The position numbers and the translations under genes are program-made. DNA of 64,000 nucleotides from Hermatobates lingyangjiaoensis. Taxonomy: Eukaryota; Arthropoda; Insecta; Hemiptera; Hermatobatidae. Position 1 is the first letter of the stretch; every line of letters begins with the position of its first letter. The notes under the pieces were generated by a model. It had not been told where the DNA came from and made no database searches. It saw nothing but the letters and a program-made list of their open reading frames with translations. The stretch lies in the NCBI GenBank assembly GCA_026182355.1, contig JAPFBL010001617.1, positions 9,319,501 through 9,383,500 of the forward strand, given 5' to 3'. Shown here piece by piece: positions 21,720 to 31,399 of this stretch.

Positions 21720-22904
21720 AATCAGGAGTTGTATGTTTATGACCAAAATCCACAAGAACTCCTTCTGTGAATTTGAAATGCCAGTGGTCGAGAAGCTATA
21801 TCAATATAACATTATAAACTTTGACACATATTGTTTGTTCAAACTTTCAATATGAGTCAATTTAGTATAAATTTATAGCGAAAATTTGAAAGTTTTTAGT
21901 ATCCCATAGGTTGAAACTGTTCTACATCATGATTTCAGTCATGAAGTGTATTGAATAGGGAAATTCGTTATATGATATTTTATCATTCAAATACACTTAT
22001 ACTTCAAAAAGTGTTATTGAAACGAGACCTTGGACGGTAAATTGAAATGTAGTATACAATACAAGTGGTATTGGGAGAGCATGGAGGAGAAGGAGGCTGT
22101 GGTAGGAGCGGGAGCTGATTGGCGCAGCTTATAGCTGACAAGCTCCATCTCTTCGACTCTAATCAGCCTCTCTCTAATTACCTTCCTGCCTCACTTTCCC
22201 ACAACAAACAACCCATCAAATTCATTAACCATTTAAAACCCATGATTTTTCATAATCAAACATTTTTCTTTATTTTTCATTCAACATTTTATTTACCGAT
22301 CCTAATCATGTCTAATGATCACATACTTTAAAATACACATTTTTTCTGCTATAAGAATCTTTTCAATTGCCTTTATTAGTCTGATGGATTTTAATCAAAT
22401 GTGTTTTTAACCCTTTTATTTTTAGGAAAAAAAAGATTACATGACTTGATTTTAAATTTCATGGGTCTAATTATGTCTATTTAATCGTCTAATATTACAA
22501 AAACAATAAATTGACAAATTAGGTTTATAAACAAAATAAAATAGCATATACTTTTTATTTGATATTAATTAAGATAAAAGGACGAAAAGTAACAGTTATT
22601 TTCTGTCACATAAAATCAAAAGCCAAATTTATGGATTTTGTTAATAAATAATACAATACTTTTGTTCAGGATCCTTGAACGTTAACTAAAGTAGTATTCT
22701 ACAAATTTCGTTGAATCCCTTGATTGATGGTCTCATCAAACAAATATTAATTTTACTATCTCTATGTAGAGTAAAGAGATTATTTATCCATATGATTTAA
22801 ATGAGATACACTTTCAATGTAGTATTGAACGGTTGAGGTATAAGCTTTTTTAATTATTAACATCTTCCAGACCATAAATTTTATTTACACAAGTCATATC
22901 CTTT
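21720..22904. other. No gene recognised; one GC-richer patch
   Basis: A moderately GC-rich patch at about 22080-22200 ('ggaggagaaggaggctgtgg', 'agctgattggcgcagctta') stands out from the AT background. I see no ORF or repeat match in it. Confidence 0.3.
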
Positions 22905-23142
22905 GAAGGATCAAAATGAAATTAAACCCAAAAAATAGAGCATTATGTGGTGATGAGATGAAGGATTTTTTTCAAAAATACATTAACTAAAGGGGCGATA
23001 TGGTACCTTTTATGTTTTCAGAAAATACTTTTTTCATGCTAAATCGCATACTATAAAGCGATGAAATTTTGTCAAAAAACTAAAACTAATATTAGCAATT
23101 AATAAAAAAAAAATCATAAAATTTCGATTACGGCAAAGGGTA
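22905..23142 (+). repeat. Dispersed repeat family D, copy 6 (distal part only)
   Basis: It holds the distal D blocks: 'gatcaaaatgaaatta', 'atagagcattatgtgg', 'ttatgttttcagaaaata', 'gtcaaaaaactaaaac' and 'cgattacggcaaaggg'. It stops at the junction with the Helitron end at 23143. Confidence 0.65.
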
Positions 23143-23680
23143 ATCTATATAAATAAAATGATTTTGTCTGTACATTGCTTAGAACTGACTTATTTCAAGT
23201 TTTCTTTACGTTTCATACATTGGAGAAACCGAATCCACCCTTAGAAGAATTTCTGTCGGTTTGTCGGTTTGTCCGCAAAATTTTGTCACAAGTAAACTCA
23301 GCCACCATAAGACATATCAAGTTGAAACCTTTACAGTAGATTTGTGTATGTCTAACTTAAAATATAGGCAATAGGCTAACTTAAAATTTCCAATTGATTG
23401 GAAATTCAACGTAGAAGTGAAGTTATGGACGTTTAAAGCAAAAATGTTTGTCGCAAGTAAACTCAGCCACCATGAGACATAGCGGGATGAAACTTTTGAC
23501 ACTACATTTGTGTATGCCTAACTTAAAATATAGCCTCTTAATAGATTGATAATTCAGTACAGAAGCGAAGTTAAGGGGCTTTAAGCTGTAGTTTCCTAAC
23601 TTCACAAACAAGTTTGTCTTGAAAATACACAGATGTAGCAAGTAGGTATTGTTAGTTGATTTTAATTTCATTGGAGCATA

Positions 23681-24585
23681 CGAGGTGTGTAAATAAAGTA
23701 GTGAGACTGATTTTTTTTAAATTTTCTATTCAAATATAATTACAATGTGATATTGTCACCTTCAAAATAGTTCCCTTCGGAAGCCACACAGCGCTGGAGA
23801 CGGTCCTTCCAATCATTGTAGCATTGCTGGAACTCGGATTCTGGAATGGCCTTCAGCTGGTCGGTTACAGCAGTTTGTATGTTTTGTAGTGTCCCGAAAT
23901 GAGTTCCCTTGAGGTGATTTTTCAATCTCGGGAAGAGGAAAAAGTCACAAGGACTCAAGTCTGGTGAATAAGGAGGCTGAGGAGCAACAGGAATGTTTTT
24001 ACTGGCCAAAAACTCGTTTATTGAGATGGCAGTGTGACAGGGCGCGTTGTCGTGATGCAACACCCACTGGTCAAAATGTGATGAACGGAGGTGTGATTCA
24101 AATTCAACTGTTCCCCGATCATTCTGACTGTCAAGCGTCGATCTGAACGCACAAGGTTCCGTACTCTGTTGACATTTTCATCGGTGTTTGCACTTGAAGG
24201 CCTTCCGCTTCGTGGTTCATCTTCAATCGACTCTCTTCCTTCTGAAAATTCCTTAAACCACCGAAAAACCTGTGCCCTTGATAAAACACGTTCTCCATAG
24301 GCCTCCTGAAGTTTTTCAAAAGTTTCGGTTGCATTATGTCCAAGTCTGAAGCAAAATTTGATTGCACACCGCTGCTCAACTTTGAGGTCACTCATTTTTA
24401 AAACGGTCAAGAAAAAACCATTTCACGAAAACCAACGCTACGGACAAACAAATGACTGTGGCGAGTTCAGATTCATACTGGAGGCGCATCACACGTGCAC
24501 CTGACGCTACTCAAGGCCACGCGTCTCCAGCATTGCCAGATCGAAAGCGACGTTGCCAGTCTCACTACTTTATTTACACACCTCG
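23681..24585 (-). mobile_element. Mariner element, internally deleted
   Basis: Terminal inverted repeats (cgaggtgtgtaaataaagta at the left end, continuing gtgagactg) are perfect reverse complements at both ends, and the element is flanked by TA at 23679-23680 and 24586-24587. The total length is about 905 bases, whereas complete mariners are about 1.3 kb. It sits inside the helicase leader of Helitron unit 1, so it arrived later. Confidence 0.93.
23740..24395 (-). pseudogene. Mariner transposase, missing its middle
   Basis: The N-terminal half (starting MSDLKVEQRC) keeps the helix-turn-helix DNA-binding region through the linker motif SGRPSSANTD and on to NLNHTSVHHILT. The C-terminal half starts at HHDNAPCH and keeps SPDLSPCDFFLFP. 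The second and third catalytic Asp are 34 residues apart, the DD34D mariner spacing. About 110 residues between the halves, including the first catalytic Asp, are deleted, and the halves meet out of frame near 24060-24072. The protein cannot work, but the ends could be moved by a related enzyme. Confidence 0.93.
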
Positions 24586-24589
24586 TATG

Positions 24590-24900
24590 AATATACTGCG
24601 TATTTGACATCATTGAAAAGGTGTTTCCCAGAGTTGAGGATGTACTATCTCTTAAGAATAAATAGCTTTGTGAACGATTAATTCTCAGCTCTTAATATGA
24701 ACAGGCAGGGAAAATCAACAAACAAGTTCCTACGCTATATCACACCGAGGAAAGAACTTACAAGTCAGTAAAGAGAGTGATTAGTGATAAAGAAGTAGTT
24801 CATTATCTAACTGAAGAATTTCTTGACTCTGAATTTATTTCTCCTGGACTGCCTGCTCATGAGTAAAAACTTAAAGTAGGAGCACCAATCATGCTGCAAT
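24590..24900 (+). pseudogene. Helitron helicase fragment, unit 1
   Basis: A decayed PIF1-like helicase segment: FPRVEDVLSL-like, WLCERL-like, 'NRQGKSTNKFLRYITPR' in shifted frames, then KSVKRVISDKEVVHYLTEE. It aligns by eye with unit 2 and with the 50.8 kb copy. Stops and shifts are numerous. Confidence 0.6.
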
Positions 24901-25529
24901 TTAGTAGCAGTAACAAATTTATGTTACGAAACGTAACATGATCTCGACAGATACGCCATAGAGGCGGACATCATGTCTGGGTATGCTACTGGGGAGTCTG
25001 TCGGTATACCACGCACACATACCACTGATTTCGAGCGATTATCCGTTTCCATTCAAACGATTCCAACGTTCTGTCTGCAAAGACGATAACTAAGCCGCAA
25101 GGGGAAACTGGATCTACAGCATAAATTGAGTTGAGTGAGACCAAGCTTCGTTCGTGCTCTGCACAAATATGCCATAGAGGCAGACATCATGACTGGGTGT
25201 GGTATTGAGGAGTCTGTGTGTACACCACGAAAGTTTTCTTTACGTTTCATACTTTAGAGAAGCCGCATGTACCGTTAGAATAATTTCTGTCTGTCGGTTT
25301 GTCCGCAAAACATTGTTACCAGTACACTCAGCCACCATAAGACATAATAAGCTGAAACATTGAGAGCAGATTTTTGTATGTCTAACTTAAAATCTAAGCT
25401 TTGAATGGATCAAAGAAAACACTTTTTAGCCGTGTTTGGTTAACTACACGGACATGTTTATATACAGGTTTAGCAATTAGATATTGTTAGTTGATTTTAA
25501 TTTCATTTGCGAACATCAATATATCGCTT

Positions 25530-25830
25530 ATTTGAGCTTATTGACAAGGTGTTTCCCAGATTTGAAGATGTTCTATCTATTCAGAATAAATGGCTTTGTG
25601 AACGAGCAATGCTCAAGCCTTACTAATGAACAGGCAAGAAAAATCAACAAACAAGTTCTTACGCTATATTAAGCCGAAGATAGAGCTTAAAAGTCAGTAA
25701 AGAGAGTGATTAGTAATGAGGAAGTAGTTCATTATCCAACTGAATTTCTTGACTCCGCGACTGCTTCCGGACTACCTGCTCATGGGTAAAAACTTCAAGT
25801 AGGAGTACCATCATGCTGCGATTTAGTATG
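25530..25830 (+). pseudogene. Helitron helicase fragment, unit 2, upstream part
   Basis: In one frame DKVFPRFEDVLSIQNKWLCE and RAMLK, then, shifted by one, TNEQARKINKQVLTLY, then KSVKRVISNEEVVHYPT and LPAHG. This is the region before helicase motif V in Helitron RepHel proteins. It has a stop after LTLY and at least two frameshifts. Confidence 0.7.
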
Positions 25831-25932
25831 AAGTAACAAATTTCATGTTACGAAACGTGAGTGCCCCGGGAAATGCGCAACGGAACACGACTCTGAGTTT
25901 GTGCTCTGCATAGATGTGGACATCAAGACTGA

Positions 25933-26223
25933 GTGTGGAAAGGGGAGTCTGTGTGTATACCACCCATACCATTGATTCCGAGCCACTATCTGTTTCCGTT
26001 GAAACGATTGCAAAGTCCCGTCAGAGTCTATTTCGCAATGACGTTAACTAAGTCGCAAGGGGAAACTTTATCTAACGCAGGAATTCAAGTTAGCGAGACA
26101 AAGTTTTTCTCACATAGTCAACTGAAGTTTACTTGCTCAAGAGTCAGAGATTCCAACTGTTTGTTCTTTCATGAACCTGATGGACAGACAGCTAATGTAG
26201 TGTATACAGTGGCATTTGTTTAA
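25933..26223 (+). pseudogene. Helitron helicase C-terminus
   Basis: The open frame encodes IPPIPLIPSHYLFPLKRLQ, then FAMTLTKSQGETLSNAG and CSRVRDSNCLFF, ending NVVYTVAFV at a stop. FAMT-KSQG-TL and ACSR-like CSRV correspond to motifs V and VI of PIF1-type helicases in Helitron RepHel. The N-terminal Rep (HUH) domain is not present anywhere in the window. Upstream frameshifts make it non-functional. Confidence 0.8.
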
Positions 26224-26225
26224 CA

Positions 26226-27425
26226 CTGTACTAATAATGATATTTTCTACTATTCTATAATTTCTAATTATAGTATTAGTATAATTCTATAATTGGTGTG
26301 GTATACCATGGTATCTTGGAATACCAAGTATAATAGAATTTTTGATTCCGTTAAGGACGTGTACATTTGCTAGAATACCTATAACAAATGAAAATCCGTC
26401 TTGAAAGTGGATCTCTTGCTACACTTGGATTTGTTCATATTTGTGGGTCGTACAGAAAAACATGGCTTCTTTTATAATGGTATAGATTCATGGAAAATAT
26501 CTTTTATAACCATAATGCAAGAAGTTTAATTAAAATATATTTCTTCAACACAGAAGTACTTAATTATAGTAGCGTATGTGAACATGGAATGAACAGCGAG
26601 TATTTAACCTCATATTATTGATATTGAATTTCAATGCTTTATTGAAACTGAACTCAAGCCATACAGTTTTCCACATTTGAAATATGAACAATGACTTTTT
26701 AAACAGTCTTAAAAAATGAGCAAATATGCTGTAGGTGAGTTCACGTCGACAAAAGTCACCAATGAGAGATATAAAAGACATAATAATAAAGCAATGCTTA
26801 CAATGAGTGCGTTAAACACTTACACAAGGATTATGGATTTTTGCGTGTGAAGTAACTTATTTATGGTCAGATGCGGGTGGTATTAGAAGAGCCCGTTGAA
26901 GGGAACTGAGAACGGAAACGGTGAACTGCAGGTGGCTGGGCAGGCCACAACTCTACACGGGCTCATTACCAGAGAAACCAAGCCTCTATAATGCCTGCTT
27001 TGTCAGTTGCTATCATTTTCAAAATAAATTGATAGAACGGACTAAGAAACTCATTTACTACTACGGTTTACTTACATTTTATTTGGACCAGTTTAATGCA
27101 TTAGTTAGTCCTAATTATAATTCTGCTTGAAATTATAAAAAAAAAATCCCAAGTAGCCTACACTCAACTTTACTACATGAAAGGTATTTTAAACTCATTG
27201 ACAATCAATTAAATGACTTCATTTATTGAAGTGCGCCTATGTATTTTGCCAACTACAATAAAAATGTGATGATTGATGTGCCACAATCAGATAAGTTCCT
27301 TCAGAATAAACTTACTATTGCTCTTTTAAGTGGTGATATACTCCTATCCAATTAAGTTTCTGGAATGGGCTGAAATTATTATCCGTTTTGTTATAGAAAC
27401 CAATGAAGCTCATACTCATGTAAGA
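26226..27425. other. No gene recognised; one GC-richer patch
   Basis: AT-rich except about 26870-26990 ('ggtggctgggcaggccacaa'), which has no recognised match. A short self-complementary string lies at about 26299-26330 (ggtataccatggtatc), possibly part of the Helitron tail. Confidence 0.35.
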
Positions 27426-27426
27426 T

Positions 27427-27743
27427 TAGGTTAGGTTGCAGTGGCAGTTCCACAAGGAACACACGTAGGCCAAACATTGGTCCGTATTGATATCACAAAA
27501 TGAACATTATACTACACTCGGAGCCCTAAATTTTGCCTAGCTCAAGTGTCTTTAGAGTACGTATATTTTAAAGAGTATCTGGCATCGTACAGGCTGGGGA
27601 CCGAATGCTTAACATCCTCTTTGAGAGACTACGTGCTGAGATTTCTTCAGCTCCCACTTGAATAAATCAAGGGCTAGAGTGGGTACTGAACCTAGGATAT
27701 ACCAGTCCTGAGCGAGAACGTTGCTACTGGACTAACCTGACCT
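27427..27743 (-). mobile_element. tRNA-derived SINE, copy 2
   Basis: It aligns with copy 1 over its whole length in the same orientation: 'cagtggcagttccacaagg', 'ctcaagtgtctttagagta' and 'tggcatcgtacaggctgggg'. The A and B boxes are diverged (TTAGTCCAGTAG, GGTTCAGTACC) and no duplication is evident, so this copy is older. The 3' end again reads AACCTAACCTAA. Confidence 0.85.
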
Positions 27744-27744
27744 T

Positions 27745-28929
27745 TTCCGATTCTCGTGTTTCAATATAGCAAAAATATTAACCTCACCGAAAACCATTTA
27801 CCAATGAAATGTTATTACGATATATCTAATGTTGTGACTTGTGGATTGTATAAAATATTTTTGATAAACAGCAATCCTGTAAAAACGCATGCAGAAATAA
27901 TCAAAAATGAAATCAAAGGACATATTAACGAGTAAAGTCGTAAAAAATCTTAAAAAATGTTCCACATTTAATACAATAAGTTCAAAGAAATAAAAAAAGA
28001 ATTTCTTTGTAAGAGCGAAAATCGTATACTTGCAGTGATACAAAAAATAGCATAATCTTTTTTTATTAATATCACACACACTTAATACTGTCCATTTATT
28101 AATTCAGATTTACATAATACCATACATATATTACGAACTCATTTAGCAAATATATTTATAGTTATTGAACTCTTATTTAACCATATGAATATGATAAAGT
28201 GAAGAAGGGTGTAACGTCTGTATCCAAAACCTCTATAGTTTCAAATACTTTCTGGTTATTACATTTCAAACTAACACATTAAAGGTAATTCAAAAGTTTT
28301 TAAAAATATTTGAAAGTCTAATTAACAAACCTATTTACCTTGAACCTGAGTAACAATTTGCTAAGTTAATGTAAATAAATGCAACAAGTAACGCGTAAGA
28401 ATTATTCTACCTTAAGTTGCACGTTTTTAGAGTATATTTCCTCTCATAATTACAGCATTGTTTTCACAATGATAATGCTATGTAGATGCCACATCCAAAA
28501 TTTCAGTATTCCATTGATCGTAATTTGCTGAATAGAAAAATGTATTTTATGAATTAAAAAAAATACTATAAGTGCTTCCTTTTGTTAGAACAATTTTATC
28601 AAAAACTATACAAATTATTCCCTTATAAAAAGTTTTGTGTTCTATTTCATGATTACCCCTCAAGCTGTGTAACCAATACCACGTTCACAACCTTTCGGAT
28701 AATAATAAAAAAAAAAAATTATTTTTTTTTATGCAGAACTAACCTTTTCTGTTATTCAAAATATCATTTCATTGTGAACTATGCAATTGAAACTTTCTAG
28801 AAATATTCGTTGATGGAAAAAAGACTGGTATCTAGAACCCGTGTAGTTGATTTTGCACTGTCCAAAATTATAGGCATTATCTACTGTAAGGAGTATTTTA
28901 CAATATCAATGTGATATATCAAACTGTAT
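27745..28929. other. No feature recognised
   Basis: AT-rich sequence, nothing recognised. Confidence 0.4.
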
Positions 28930-29065
28930 GACTAGTAGTCTGACCACAAACTTTTGGATACATACCCACATACCAGACATCATCCAAAAAAACCTCAAAA
29001 ATGTACACTGGGGACCTCAGAATATGTAAACCCATCAAATGTTACAAAACTTACAGTAAAGTAGA
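28930..29065 (-). repeat. Dispersed repeat family D, copy 7 (fragment)
   Basis: Contains 'cacaaacttttggatacat', 'cagacatcatc', 'ggggacctcag' and 'atgtaaacccatca', ending near 'acttacagtaaagtaga' at the element's 5' end. Confidence 0.6.
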
Positions 29066-29279
29066 CAAACTTTTCATTTTTACTTTTACATTATATTTTT
29101 ACCTGTATTCTATTTATATTATTTAATCTCTTAGTATTTCTCTTTTGTATTATTTTTTTCTCATAATATTTTCACTTCATTTAGTTCCATTTCGGTTTTA
29201 TTATTATTATTTTTCAGTATTCAGTATTTTCAGTATTATATTATTACTAATTCTCCTTTTACTCTTCTACTATTAGTTT

Positions 29280-29431
29280 TATTACTTTGCTATAAGTTAG
29301 GTTATTACGAAAAAAATCGATCTCGAGATTTTGGCAGATTTATATGTTTTGAGGTTCCTTCCCAAAGTCGTTTTATGACGTATTTCTGATGATGTCTGTG
29401 TATATGGTTGGGTGTGTGTGTGTATGTATGA

Positions 29432-29483
<52 letters not shown>

Positions 29484-29560
29484 GTGTGTATCCAAAAGTT
29501 TTTGGGTACGCTACTACCCATAATATTTAATGGATCAAATTAATGTACTGAGTTTTGTGA
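29280..29560 (+). repeat. Dispersed repeat family D, copy 8
   Basis: 'actttgctataagttagg', 'gatctcgagattttggc', 'atgttttgaggttcc', a long (TG)n at about 29410-29490, then 'tatccaaaagtttttggg' and 'atggatcaaattaatg'. It then runs into a PLE fragment on the other strand. Confidence 0.65.
29424..29489 (+). repeat. (TG)n microsatellite inside family D
   Basis: A TG run of more than 60 bases at the position conserved among D copies. The complementary HTHTHT frame is an artefact of it. Confidence 0.9.
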
Positions 29561-29599
29561 TCTTTTGTACGTGTTTTCTTTCTGTGAATTTAGTGTACT

Positions 29600-29725
29600 T
29601 ATATGATTAAATAGTACACAGACTTCAGCATTCATTATCTTTTTAAGAATGTTTTCTTTCTGTCGAGCAATCTTTCGTTGGGTTCCAGATAAATTAAAAA
29701 GTAAACTACCGAGGGACATGTTTAA
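29600..29725 (-). pseudogene. PLE N-terminal reading frame, fragment
   Basis: The minus strand encodes SLGSLLFNLSGTQRKIARQK followed by ENILKKIMNAEVCVLFNH. It aligns with the 47.7 kb frame (SLGQLLHEITPYQKKLVRKL, then KVVNAEAAVYFNK). It lies just downstream of a ribozyme-like motif in the same orientation. Only this N-terminal part remains. Confidence 0.55.
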
Positions 29726-29772
29726 ACAGTGTTCACAATAATCTACTTTAATGATCACAATAAAAGAAGAAA

Positions 29773-29806
29773 CGCAAACTTTCAACAACATTGGTCATCA
29801 CCAGTT
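29773..29806 (-). ncRNA. Hammerhead-like motif, decayed
   Basis: Minus strand: CUGGUGA in place of CUGANGA, U, a helix II containing CAA-UG-UUG, GAA, AGUU, U, GCG. It is upstream of the PLE fragment at 29600-29725, as expected, but the core is mutated. Confidence 0.45.
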
Positions 29807-29809
29807 TTG

Positions 29810-30180
29810 AAAATAAATAAAAAGCAACTCGCAATAGAAATATAATAAAGTAAAAATAATAAGGGATCAAAAACCGTTAAGCGTCTAAGTGAGTAACTTG
29901 TTTGACTGGAGTTCACTGGGGCGCTTTTTAGGTCTAGCCATGACACAGGTGGTATTTCACAAAATTCATGCTGGGATCAATGTCCCTAGAAGTGAGTATA
30001 ATGTACGCATGTTCGTGCTTACTGTGAAATCTTGTTACATATATACAGTACTTCCTTTTCTCGAAATTTCAAGAAAGAAAGTTTTTTTCACCAAGTCTTC
30101 TACTTTCTCGAGGTTCGGTCCAATATCCCCTGAATAAGTGGAAATACTATAAAATATATCAGGTCGAGATAAGATGGCCT

Positions 30181-30182
<2 letters not shown>
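29810..30182. other. No feature recognised
   Basis: Mixed AT-rich sequence. An 82-codon ORF (29889-30137) begins at a non-ATG codon and has no recognisable family. Confidence 0.35.

Positions 30183-30214
<32 letters not shown>
30183..30214. repeat. (TA)n microsatellite
   Basis: A TA run at the left border of the beta palindrome. Confidence 0.9.
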
Positions 30215-30247
30215 ATGATCAAACCACAATAAGAAATGGGAAAACAA

Positions 30248-30290
30248 GACTAAGATCTTTCAACCGTAAAAAGCGGTCTTCGTCAGAGTC
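30248..30290 (-). ncRNA. Hammerhead ribozyme motif, family beta
   Basis: Minus strand: GACU, CUGACGA, A, GACCG/CGGUU (helix II, one wobble), GAA, palindrome AGAUCU, U, AGUC. Core, stem I (4 bp) and stem III palindrome are all intact. Only the loop differs from the plus-strand copy. Confidence 0.82.
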
Positions 30291-30312
30291 AAAAACCCAA
30301 CTGAGGGTTTTT

Positions 30313-30355
30313 GACTCTGACGAAGACCGCTTGTTACGGTTGAAAGATCTTAGTC
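30313..30355 (+). ncRNA. Hammerhead ribozyme motif, family beta
   Basis: The plus-strand mirror of the previous motif with loop CUUGUUA. All core positions are intact. Beyond stem I, GGG at about 30305 and CCC at about 30363 could pair across an internal loop, the place where active hammerheads make tertiary contacts. Confidence 0.82.
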
Positions 30356-30418
30356 TTGTTTTCCCATTTCTTATTGTGGTTTGATCATTGATTGCTATTT
30401 CACGTGTTTATGTGAAAG

Positions 30419-30460
<42 letters not shown>
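30419..30460. repeat. (TA)n microsatellite
   Basis: A TA run on the right side of the beta palindrome. Another short one lies at 30610-30634. Confidence 0.9.
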
Positions 30461-30464
<4 letters not shown>

Positions 30465-30941
30465 ATAAACCACAAGGAAATCGTTGTGGTTTTATACTTC
30501 ATTGATTTCATCCCTTGTTTATTATTCACAATAAACAACGTGATATTCATCATGTTTTACGCTAAAATTCTTTATCTTTTCTTATCTACTTTTAGTGGTT
30601 ATTTGGTTTATAATATATATATATATATATATATCTAAGCAATTATAAAACGGTACAAGGCACTAAATAAAAAAAGTAACGTATTTAATTATTACAGTTA
30701 TAATAACATTTGGTAATTGTTACAACATTTGATACTAATTATAATAAACAAAATAAACATTATATCAACATGTTTAAAGAAATACTTGATATTTCGGGCT
30801 AACTGTGGCTATGTATAGGTTATTATTTAGCTCCAGTAAAATATATTTCATACATATATTTTTTAATAACATACTCCTTTTAATAACATACTCATTATTA
30901 CGATGGAACCTCTACAAATTTTATTGTATGTATATAAATAG

Positions 30942-30946
<5 letters not shown>

Positions 30947-30986
<40 letters not shown>
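30947..30986. repeat. (TA)n microsatellite
   Basis: A TA run between the two beta palindromes. The long YIYIYI frames on both strands come from it. Confidence 0.9.
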
Positions 30987-30990
<4 letters not shown>

Positions 30991-31127
30991 GCGATACTTT
31001 TATCAATATATACCATATATAAATATAAATAAATAAATAAATATATATATATATATGTTTAAAGATTTCATATAAACACGTGAAGTAACAATCAATGATC
31101 AAACCACAATATGAAATGGGAAAACAA

Positions 31128-31170
31128 GACTAAGATCTTTCAACCGTAACAAGCAGTCTTCGTCAGAGTC
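31128..31170 (-). ncRNA. Hammerhead ribozyme motif, family beta
   Basis: Minus strand: GACU, CUGACGA, A, GACUG-loop-CGGUU (one added mismatch in helix II), GAA, AGAUCU, U, AGUC. Confidence 0.72.
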
Positions 31171-31202
31171 AAAAACCCAACTCAGTCAAAACAGTGGGAT
31201 TT

Positions 31203-31245
31203 GACTTTGACGAAGATCGCTTGTTACGGTTGAAAGATTTTAGTC
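31203..31245 (+). ncRNA. Hammerhead-like motif, family beta, mutated core
   Basis: GACU, UUGACGA (the first core C is U), A, GAUCG-loop-CGGUU, GAA, AGAUUU, U, AGUC. The core change and the disturbed palindrome suggest loss of activity. Confidence 0.6.
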
Positions 31246-31327
31246 TCTTTTTTTCCATTTCATATTGTGGTTTGAATATATATATGTACATATATAGCCC
31301 AGTGGCACTCAAGTAAAGTTGCAAAGC

Positions 31328-31367
31328 TCTTCTCTCCTGATAATGGTGTCGAAATATTGAAATGAGT
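31328..31367 (+). ncRNA. Hammerhead-like motif related to family epsilon
   Basis: CUGAUAA (core G changed to A), a very short helix II, GAA, AUAU, U, then GAAAUGAG. The 3' half matches 49832-49880. Confidence 0.4.
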
Positions 31368-31399
31368 ATTGGAACTATACTATATAAGTATAGTCTTCA

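Larger units (their letters stand above)
23143..26225 (+). mobile_element. Two truncated Helitron units in tandem
   Basis: Unit 1 starts with the Helitron-like end 'tctatataaataaaat' at 23147, carries a non-coding leader and decayed helicase, and is split by a mariner at 23681-24585. Unit 2 starts abruptly at about 25228 inside the same leader ('agttttctttacgtttcat') and runs to the helicase stop at 26223. A third copy lies at 50242-51395. No 3' CTAG end with hairpin is evident, so both units are 3'-incomplete or decayed. Helitrons are rolling-circle DNA transposons. Confidence 0.7.
30216..30397. mobile_element. Palindromic PLE end, family beta, copy A
   Basis: Two arms of about 88 bases, from 'tcaatgatcaaaccacaata' inwards, are almost identical reverse complements meeting at a 3-base centre (about 30301). 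Each arm contains a complete ribozyme motif. TA tracts flank the palindrome. The near identity of the arms indicates recent formation. Confidence 0.8.
31091..31276. mobile_element. Palindromic PLE end, family beta, copy B
   Basis: Same arms as copy A ('tcaatgatcaaaccacaata' on the left, its complement on the right) but more diverged, with a spacer of about 20 bases. TA tracts lie on both sides. Confidence 0.75.

Noticed and set aside
29297..29521. Minus-strand ORF rich in HTHTHT
   Set aside because: It is the complement of the (TG)n tract in family D. The flanking codons are D repeat and not a gene.
30805..31102. ORFs on both strands rich in YIYIYI
   Set aside because: Produced by the (TA)n tract; the same artefact appears at 32811-32993 and 47820-47875.
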